Of a stretch of DNA of 10,373 bases, positions 1 to 5,532 are shown one piece after another. Source of the stretch: Ignavibacteria bacterium UBA2333 (GTDB lineage: Bacteria; Bacteroidota; Ignavibacteria; Kapaibacteriales; Kapaibacteriaceae). The stretch spans positions 1 through 10,373 of the forward strand of contig DDUR01000001.1 of assembly GCA_002344895.1 (NCBI GenBank). Reading direction: 5' to 3'. The translations under genes were made by a program, and so were the position numbers. The stretch's first letter is position 1. The number at the start of each line of letters is the position of its first letter. The notes beneath the pieces are model-generated. The model worked only from the letters and a program-made list of their open reading frames with translations, had not been told where the DNA came from and made no database searches.

Positions 1-31
1 CCCACCTGCCTCCCCACCTTTAACCCCACCT
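1..31 (-). repeat. Left copy of G-rich 12-bp-period repeat (inverted relative to right copy)
   Basis: On the minus strand this reads as three AGGTGGGG cores (the outermost cut by the window edge) separated by TTAA and AGGC, so the cores recur every 12 bp. It matches the reverse complement of 10340-10370 at 30 of 31 positions; the single difference is at position 23. It ends exactly one base before the GTG start of pcm. The array may continue to the left of the window. The G-rich strand has several runs of two to four G and could form a G-quadruplex. Its role is unknown: dispersed intergenic repeat, terminator-like element or protein-binding array are all possible. Confidence 0.8.
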
Positions 32-682
32 GTGTCCATCCTCAACGATCAGCGCCTTCGTCTTCTTGATGCCCTTCGTGCTCGGGGTATCCACGATTCT
101 CGTGTACTAAACGCTCTATCTCGTGTACCACGCGAACTCTTTGTTCCAACGGCATTACGATCACGTGCGTATGAGGACTCAGCACTTCCTATAGAGTCGC
201 GGCAGACAATATCACAGCCGTTTACGGTTGCCATGATGACGCAGGCACTAGACCTTCAGCCGGGCAGTCGTGTGTTAGAAATCGGTACCGGTAGTGGATA
301 TCAGGCGGCAGTTCTGGCGGAAATGGGAATGCAGGTGTATTCGATTGAACGACATGCATCACTGTCGCGTACGGCGGGCCTTGCCCTAACGGCAGCCGGA
401 TACGATGTAAAGTTGCGTGTCGGCGATGGTACGATTGGATGGAGCGAGTTTGCTCCGTACGATGGAATCATTGTCACCGCAGGTGCTCCCGATGTACCAG
501 AACCATTGGCGCGCCAACTTAAACTACATGGTAAACTTGTTGTGCCCGTAGGTGATCGGAAGAGTCAGACGTTATATCTCGTTACGCGAACCGGAGAGGA
601 AAACTGGACCGTTGATGATCTTGGTCCGTTTAAGTTTGTCCCCCTTATTGGCCGAGCCGGATGGCATGAATCCGACGTCTGA
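32..682 (+). CDS. pcm: Protein-L-isoaspartate O-methyltransferase
   Basis: This enzyme uses S-adenosylmethionine to methylate the carboxyl group of L-isoaspartyl residues that arise by ageing of Asn and Asp, starting their repair; it acts in the cytoplasm. The 216-residue product has the usual length. It shows the N-terminal VPRELFVP segment (32-39), the ALPI..TISQP active-site stretch (51-63, Ser61), the SAM-binding loop EIGTGSG (83-89), the acidic strand end near Glu106, the GDG motif (131-133) and the C-terminal FVPL segment (202-205). The start is GTG at 32. It leaves only a few residues before the conserved core, as in E. coli Pcm, and the upstream in-frame codons give only a Pro-rich run from the repeat. 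No Shine-Dalgarno is visible. The 3' end overlaps miaA by 17 bp, suggesting cotranscription and coupled translation. The family assignment is firm; the exact start is less so. Confidence 0.95.
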   Translation: MSILNDQRLRLLDALRARGIHDSRVLNALSRVPRELFVPTALRSRAYEDSALPIESRQTISQPFTVAMMTQALDLQPGSRVLEIGTGSGYQAAVLAEMGMQVYSIERHASLSRTAGLALTAAGYDVKLRVGDGTIGWSEFAPYDGIIVTAGAPDVPEPLARQLKLHGKLVVPVGDRKSQTLYLVTRTGEENWTVDDLGPFKFVPLIGRAGWHESDV

Positions 683-1625
683 CCTGCGTCCAGTTGTTGT
701 CATTGTTGGCCCCACGGCCGTTGGGAAGAGTGCCCTTGCTGCGCGTCTGACGTCCGTCTTCAACATGCACGTCATCAATGCCGATGCCCGCCAGATTTTC
801 CGCACAATGAATGTTGGAACGGCAAAGCCCACGCGCGAAGAACTCGACCTTGCGCCCAGTTTTGGATATGACATACTCGACCCAACGGAATCAACGTCAG
901 CTGCAGACTATGCAACACGTGTACGTGCCTACATCGCTTCGATGCCATCGACGGCTCTGCCTGTTCTGGTAGGTGGGTCGGGGCTCTACGTTTCCGCAAT
1001 CATCGATGGTTTTTCATCCGCTCCACAACCGACGGACGACATCCGACGTTTGGTGCAGGACCTTTTGCTGGAGAAGGGGCGAACGGGGCTTTGGGAAGAA
1101 CTGTATCGCAGAGATCCCGTTGCTGCAGAACGGTATGCCGACAAAAATCCTCGACGTGTAGCTCGGGCCTTGGAACACATTTTTTCGACGGATACACTGT
1201 TTAGTACTACGTGGCAGGAAGAACGAGACAGTGCCCCTTTTGCCCCCTTCATGATTGGACTTCATCGTCAACGTGACATTGAGCGAAACGTCATCGAACA
1301 ACGCTGTAGAGACATGTGGGCAGGAGGATTACTTGACGAAGCTCAACATCTTCTCAGTATACCTGCATCGGAACAGGCCTTGGCCACCGTTGGATATGCA
1401 GAAGCGCTTCGGTGGATACGTGGAGAGATCACAGAAGAACAGGCACTCACAGCGTTTATCCGGAATAGTCAGCGATATGCAAAACGACAAATGACGTGGT
1501 TTCGGCGTGATGATCGAATTCGTTGGTACGAGGCCGATACCAACAAAATTTTCGAGACGATAGTGAACGACCTGCTCGACCAATCTGACGTTCGTAGATT
1601 TGCCGTGCAGCATGAAGGTTCTTAA
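666..1625 (+). CDS. miaA: tRNA dimethylallyltransferase
   Basis: MiaA transfers a dimethylallyl group from DMAPP to the N6 of A37 in tRNAs that read UNN codons, which supports codon-anticodon stability. The product is 319 residues, normal for the family. Visible motifs are the P-loop GPTAVGKS (15-22), NADARQ (38-43, where many members have DSRQ), GTAKP (51-55), VGGSGLY (102-108), NPRRVARALE (161-170), GGLLDEA (220-226), VGYAEAL (242-248) and the C-terminal YAKRQMTWFRRD (271-282). The ATG at 666 was chosen because it places the P-loop about 14 residues in, as expected. The open frame continues upstream to 552, but that part lies antiparallel in meaning to conserved pcm codons and has no family match. 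The gene overlaps pcm by 17 bp and dacB by 14 bp and has no clear ribosome-binding site, so it probably depends on coupled translation. Confidence 0.96.
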   Translation: MNPTSDLRPVVVIVGPTAVGKSALAARLTSVFNMHVINADARQIFRTMNVGTAKPTREELDLAPSFGYDILDPTESTSAADYATRVRAYIASMPSTALPVLVGGSGLYVSAIIDGFSSAPQPTDDIRRLVQDLLLEKGRTGLWEELYRRDPVAAERYADKNPRRVARALEHIFSTDTLFSTTWQEERDSAPFAPFMIGLHRQRDIERNVIEQRCRDMWAGGLLDEAQHLLSIPASEQALATVGYAEALRWIRGEITEEQALTAFIRNSQRYAKRQMTWFRRDDRIRWYEADTNKIFETIVNDLLDQSDVRRFAVQHEGS

Positions 1626-3573
1626 GCTCGTCGGCATTGCCGTATCGTACATTCTTGTTTTTGTCGTTCCAGCACAGTCGCAGGATCGGCCAGGAACCGT
1701 TACGCCAAGGTCAAGTTTTATTACGCCAGCAGACTCGGCGCGGGCATATTCACAACTGCGTACACGTCTCGACGCATTGTTTACGTCGAAGACATACAAG
1801 ACAGGTCAAGTTTCTGCTGTTGTTCACTCACTTGACCGACGCGTAAATATTTACGAGCGTTCGGCCGACCTAGCCCTTGCACCTGCATCAACAACAAAAC
1901 TCTTCAGTACAGGAGCACTGTATTCACTTCATCGTGGTAACGGAGCTATCGAAACTGACGTCGTCACCGACGCAGTGATTCGCGACGATGGAACGGTACT
2001 TGGTGATGTGTGGCTTGTAGGCCGCGGAGATGCGTTGTTATCCGTCAATGACCTTGAAGCACTTGCCGACGAAGTACGCCGGGCTGGTATTCAGCGCATA
2101 ACAGGTAACGTCTACGCCGATGATACATTTTTTGATGACAATGTTGACAGAGCATCGTACAGTGGAGACGGTGAAGTTGTTCAGGCTACCGGTGCCATTC
2201 GTGCCCTTGTTACGAATAAGGGAAGCGTAACGGTCGTGGTAAACGGTGCACCTAACGGGAGGACGACAGCCCAGTGTGTACCAGGTTCTGATGGATTCGA
2301 AATTGTGATTGTTAGTCCACCAAAAGGACGTCGGCGTAGAGGCCGTGTGTCGATTACAACGTCTCGCCGTGCCGACGGTGTTCAGGTATTTACCGTAACG
2401 GGCTGGCCGGGAGCAAATCGAAGTGTTACGAAGGTCTTTCAGATGACGTCACCAGCTGTGGCAACGGCAGGTGTGTTCTCCAGACGACTTCAAGCCGGCG
2501 GTGTTGACGTAGATGGAACGGTAGCGGCACAGCAAGCGCCCCGTCGTACTCGACGCATTGCGGCGTTTCGTAGGTCAATCGAAGACTTCTGTTCGGTTGT
2601 TAATAAACGAAGTGACAATTTTCTCGCCGAACACGTCTTTAAGATGGTTGGTGCACTCTGTGGTGACCATACAACAACGCCAACTACAGCAAAACGTGTG
2701 ATGTTAACGTCACTCGATACGTTAAAGGTGTCTCGCACTGGCTGTGTGTTTAACGACGGCAGCGGACTAAGCCGCCGGAATCGCGTAAGTGCACGAACCG
2801 AAACAGAACTGTTGCGCGCTATTTATCGAATGCCATGGGCTACGTCGTTCAAAAACACGTTACCCATAGCTGGAGTTGACGGTACGTTACGAGGTCGAAT
2901 GCATGGCACTGCAGCCGTCGGAAACGTTCGCGCAAAAACAGGGACGTTACGGAACGTCAGCGCTCTTGCAGGTTACGTAACAACAGCGGATGGCGAAAGA
3001 CTAGCGTTTGCCTTTGTGAGTAATGGACCAAATGTTCATGGTTATAAGGGAACGGAAAATCTCGCGGCAATTGCTCTTGCAGAGTTCAGCCTCAGGAAGA
3101 CTCCATCTACTGTGTCGCCAGACGCAGAACAGGGTACGATTGCTGGTGAAGATGAGGAAGTGCTTGACGATGTTCCACCAGAAGAAGATGTTGACGCCGA
3201 GATACTCAATACAATTCGAACAAGCCGCCCTCCCGAGCACTCCGTACTCCCCTTGCCGGATACACCTGTACGACGTCCTCCTGTTCAACAACCAACTGAC
3301 GGTGCGCAGTCAGCACAACCATCAAGGTCGGCCACACAGCGAACAACACAAACACATCCAACGACAACTCAAGCTGCTGCAGCACGCCAAAGGCCAACGG
3401 TACAACCACGAACGTCAACACGACGTCGACAAACACGTGCTTCACGTCGTACAAGGACTCGCCAGAGGGTCGTTCGACCAAATCGTCGTACTACCGTTCG
3501 CCAGAGATCTCAAACGAGGTCTCGACAACGTGCCACACCCACTCGCAGAGCTCCTCAGAGCAGACGTCGATAG
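1612..3573 (+). CDS. dacB: D-alanyl-D-alanine carboxypeptidase/endopeptidase (PBP4, peptidase family S13) with Arg-rich tail
   Basis: The protein is a periplasmic penicillin-binding enzyme that trims D-Ala from, or cleaves D-Ala cross-links in, peptidoglycan. It has 653 residues. Residues 1-23 form a Sec signal peptide with a hydrophobic core and AQS before the likely cleavage site. The three active-site motifs are present: STTK (93-96, nucleophile Ser93), SDN (334-336) and KTG (442-444). The catalytic part ends near residue 495. About 155 extra residues follow, which E. coli DacB (477 residues) lacks. They comprise an acidic stretch (511-530, 11 Asp/Glu in 20), a Pro/Gln/Thr linker and a basic end (591-653) with 25 Arg and no Lys, Asp or Glu. 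The ATG at 1612 was chosen over TTG at 1600 because the signal peptide starts there. It overlaps miaA by 14 bp and converges on the VanZ-like gene with a 19-bp overlap. Enzyme family is secure; the tail's role is unknown. Confidence 0.93.
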   Translation: MKVLKLVGIAVSYILVFVVPAQSQDRPGTVTPRSSFITPADSARAYSQLRTRLDALFTSKTYKTGQVSAVVHSLDRRVNIYERSADLALAPASTTKLFSTGALYSLHRGNGAIETDVVTDAVIRDDGTVLGDVWLVGRGDALLSVNDLEALADEVRRAGIQRITGNVYADDTFFDDNVDRASYSGDGEVVQATGAIRALVTNKGSVTVVVNGAPNGRTTAQCVPGSDGFEIVIVSPPKGRRRRGRVSITTSRRADGVQVFTVTGWPGANRSVTKVFQMTSPAVATAGVFSRRLQAGGVDVDGTVAAQQAPRRTRRIAAFRRSIEDFCSVVNKRSDNFLAEHVFKMVGALCGDHTTTPTTAKRVMLTSLDTLKVSRTGCVFNDGSGLSRRNRVSARTETELLRAIYRMPWATSFKNTLPIAGVDGTLRGRMHGTAAVGNVRAKTGTLRNVSALAGYVTTADGERLAFAFVSNGPNVHGYKGTENLAAIALAEFSLRKTPSTVSPDAEQGTIAGEDEEVLDDVPPEEDVDAEILNTIRTSRPPEHSVLPLPDTPVRRPPVQQPTDGAQSAQPSRSATQRTTQTHPTTTQAAAARQRPTVQPRTSTRRRQTRASRRTRTRQRVVRPNRRTTVRQRSQTRSRQRATPTRRAPQSRRR

Positions 3574-3941
3574 ACTACACGTACCATACGGCTCACAAGT
3601 GGCATCATCGTGAGTGACAATAACACGCCGACTACATCAGCCAACACGTCGTCGATTCCGGCCTGACGATTGGGTACAACGTATTGATGTAGTTCGTCGG
3701 AAACGGCAAAGACGATACTCAACGCTACCGTAAACACAACATGAGAACGGCGTGATGCCGACGGACGAAGTCCCATTGAGGCCCAAAGAACCGTCAGTCC
3801 ATAACCGAGGAATGCAATGGCATGGTAGACCTTGTCTTGCCATGCAACTCCAAGCGATGGTGGTGTGAGCCCCGGGATGGACGAGAGGTAAAATAGTGTA
3901 CCACTGCACAGTAACACAGGGAGTAAAAAGACAATCTTCAT
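3555..3941 (-). CDS. VanZ-like family membrane protein
   Basis: This is a 128-residue integral inner-membrane protein with about four hydrophobic segments (roughly 3-20, 39-56, 67-82 and 98-117). It carries the pattern typical of the VanZ family: WQDKVYHAIAF (34-44) after the first segment, then SDELHQ..VP.R (81-92) and a D..AD..G stretch (98-105). VanZ of enterococci confers low-level teicoplanin resistance, but the biochemical role of most family members is not established, so no substrate is assigned. The start ATG overlaps the stop of the upstream NAD(P)H-hydrate repair gene in an ATGA arrangement, so the two are very probably cotranscribed and translationally coupled. The 3' end runs 19 bp into the end of dacB on the other strand, which leaves no room for a conventional intergenic terminator. 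Confidence 0.85.
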   Translation of the reverse strand: MKIVFLLPVLLCSGTLFYLSSIPGLTPPSLGVAWQDKVYHAIAFLGYGLTVLWASMGLRPSASRRSHVVFTVALSIVFAVSDELHQYVVPNRQAGIDDVLADVVGVLLSLTMMPLVSRMVRVVYRRLL

Positions 3942-5458
3942 CGGGGGATAACGTTCCGTAATCCGTCAATGATGTCCGATGCAATGAGTGTTTCCGGAGC
4001 GTAACGCTGGACATAGTTGTCCGCTGAACGTGCATGCAGGTAGGCACCGAGAGCTGCCGATTGTAGCGCGGGAACGTGCTGGGCAAGTAAGCCACCAATT
4101 ATTCCGGCAAGTACATCACCACTACCAGCTGTGGCCATTCCTGGATTTCCGTTTGAGGTAACAAATGAAGCGGTGCCGTCGGTTGTGACGGAGGGAACGG
4201 ACTTCAAATGGACAGTGACACCATATTCTTTGGCAAAGGAGTTTGCAATATCAAAGCTTCGTCTCTGAAGATCCTGATGGTGTTTGTCGCTACCGTGTAC
4301 GAGATGTCGCATCTCTCCGAGATGTGGAGTAAGTATAAGTTGTTTCGGACGCTTGGTGAGTTGAGGAAACACTCGCAGGCCATCGGCATCAAGCACAACG
4401 GGGAGATCCGGTCGAACGGTTTCCAACACCTCCGTTACCATTCCGAGAGTTTCTTCGTTTGCACCCATTCCCGGACCAACGACGAGCACGGTTGCTTTCT
4501 TCAGTCGATCGACGATAACATCGCGTGACGATGATGCCATAGTACCATCGGCTGTTGATGGTACAACATACGTCATCACTTCTCGTGGTGTCAGCGGATG
4601 AAGGGTAGAGGTAACAAGTTCAACAATTCCCGCCCCAGACGTAATTGCTGCATGCGCTGCGAGGGATGCTGCACCACGCATCGAGCGTGAACCACCAAGA
4701 ACGAGCACACGTCCGTAATCAAATTTTGATGTTGTTCTGGCACGAGCTGGGAGCAATGTTCTGATATCAGAATCTTCAAGGTGAAAGGCCGTTGCAACCT
4801 CAGCGGTCACACCGCGCCGTTCACCGATTCCAACAATGTGGATTGTCCCGGTATGGTGTGGACCGTCATTCAAGAACATTCCAAGTTTTGGGGCCACCAT
4901 GGTAATGGTATGGTGTGCGCGGAATGCCGCCGGATGTGCATCACCGGTGGTTGCATCAAGACCCGTGGCAACGTCGATCGAAAATCGTCTTCCGCGTAAC
5001 CTGCGAATTCGTTCGAGCCGCTGTATCCACACATCACTCAGTCCTGGTCGTGCTCCGGTACCAAGGATGGCGTCAATAATCACGTCGAACGAATCACTGC
5101 GTAACAACTCAACTGTGTCTGGTGAATCCCATAACGTTACGATTCCCAAGGACGTGGCAGCCAGGTATTCTGAAGTTGCCTCGGCTGACGTTGACGGTGT
5201 GGGTGGATCTGCGAGAACGACGACGTCGGCTGATGATGATAACAACCTGGCCATAGCAAAACCATCACCACCATTGTTGCCTGGTCCACACAGAACGAGG
5301 ACACGTTGCAGGGGTGCTGACGACGTTGCCATACACCGACGTACCTCGGCCGTGGCATTCGATGCTGCCGTTGCCATCAACACTGACGATGGAATCAATT
5401 CGTCGACGCAGCGTCGATCAATGGCAAGAGCCTGCGCAGATGTCAACAGCGGAACCAT
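3938..5458 (-). CDS. nnr: Bifunctional NAD(P)H-hydrate epimerase / ADP-dependent NAD(P)H-hydrate dehydratase
   Basis: The protein repairs NADH and NADPH damaged by hydration: the N-terminal domain interconverts R and S epimers and the C-terminal domain dehydrates the S form using ADP (or ATP). It has 506 residues, close to E. coli YjeF/Nnr (515). The epimerase half shows CGPGNNGGDG (57-66), DAILGTG (129-135), SIDVATGLDATTG (160-172) and APKLGM (189-194). The dehydratase half shows YGRVLVLGGS (248-257), VGPGMG (327-332), DADGL (357-361), LTPHLGEM (376-383) and NGNPGMATAGSGDVLAGI (436-453), with the catalytic Asp expected at 448. The ATG at 5458 was preferred to TTG at 5494 because MVPLLTSAQALAIDRR matches the usual start of the family. 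The VATG element at 163-166 differs from the common I-P-S-G version. It is the first gene of the minus-strand pair, with a candidate promoter directly before its start. Confidence 0.95.
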   Translation of the reverse strand: MVPLLTSAQALAIDRRCVDELIPSSVLMATAASNATAEVRRCMATSSAPLQRVLVLCGPGNNGGDGFAMARLLSSSADVVVLADPPTPSTSAEATSEYLAATSLGIVTLWDSPDTVELLRSDSFDVIIDAILGTGARPGLSDVWIQRLERIRRLRGRRFSIDVATGLDATTGDAHPAAFRAHHTITMVAPKLGMFLNDGPHHTGTIHIVGIGERRGVTAEVATAFHLEDSDIRTLLPARARTTSKFDYGRVLVLGGSRSMRGAASLAAHAAITSGAGIVELVTSTLHPLTPREVMTYVVPSTADGTMASSSRDVIVDRLKKATVLVVGPGMGANEETLGMVTEVLETVRPDLPVVLDADGLRVFPQLTKRPKQLILTPHLGEMRHLVHGSDKHHQDLQRRSFDIANSFAKEYGVTVHLKSVPSVTTDGTASFVTSNGNPGMATAGSGDVLAGIIGGLLAQHVPALQSAALGAYLHARSADNYVQRYAPETLIASDIIDGLRNVIPR

Positions 5459-5461
5459 GTT

Positions 5462-5494
5462 CAAAACTACACGGAACGATGTGACCGCGAACAA
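5462..5494 (-). promoter_or_regulatory. Candidate Bacteroidota-type promoter for the nnr gene
   Basis: On the minus strand the octamer TAGTTTTG (plus positions 5462-5469) fits the Bacteroidota -7 consensus TAnnTTTG exactly. A TTG (5492-5494) lies 22 bp upstream, close to the spacing expected for the -33 element. The box ends only 3 nt before the ATG at 5458, so transcription from it would start at or near the start codon, giving a leaderless or nearly leaderless mRNA. This rests on pattern matching alone. Confidence 0.35.
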
Positions 5495-5500
5495 GGGTTG

Positions 5501-5507
5501 TATTTTG
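5501..5507 (+). promoter_or_regulatory. Weak candidate -7 element for the phoD operon
   Basis: The heptamer TATTTTG resembles TAnnTTTG but is one base short, and no good -33 TTTG lies about 20 bp upstream. If it is used, transcription would begin near 5513-5515. That would exclude the ATG at 5512 and favour the ATG at 5533 as the start of phoD. The 74 bp between 5459 and 5532 must hold the promoters of both divergent operons unless they extend into coding sequence. No Pho-box-like direct repeats were recognised there. Confidence 0.2.
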
Positions 5508-5532
5508 CCGTATGTACCACTTCACAGCAGCT

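Noticed and set aside
552..665. Longer miaA reading frame with an N-terminal extension of 38 residues
   Set aside because: It lies wholly over conserved pcm codons, has no family resemblance, and the ATG at 666 puts the P-loop at its usual distance from the N-terminus.
1329..1799. 156-codon minus-strand frame across the miaA/dacB junction
   Set aside because: It overlaps two well-supported genes and shows no motif, signal peptide or domain.
3206..3481. 91-codon hydrophobic minus-strand frame opposite the dacB tail
   Set aside because: Its Val/Leu-rich content is what antisense of Thr/Arg/Gln codons yields; it lacks a plausible start context and would sit inside a real gene.
3023..3613. 196-codon plus-strand frame over the dacB 3' end, possibly a frameshifted tail
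   Set aside because: It runs alongside the intact dacB frame, is His/Gln-rich with no recognisable domain, and arises because Arg/Thr-rich codons leave few stops in the shifted frame.
3592..3614. CTCAC...GTGAG inverted repeat as a terminator between the convergent genes
   Set aside because: The stem is only 5 bp with a 13-nt loop, no U tract follows on either strand, and it lies inside VanZ-like coding sequence.
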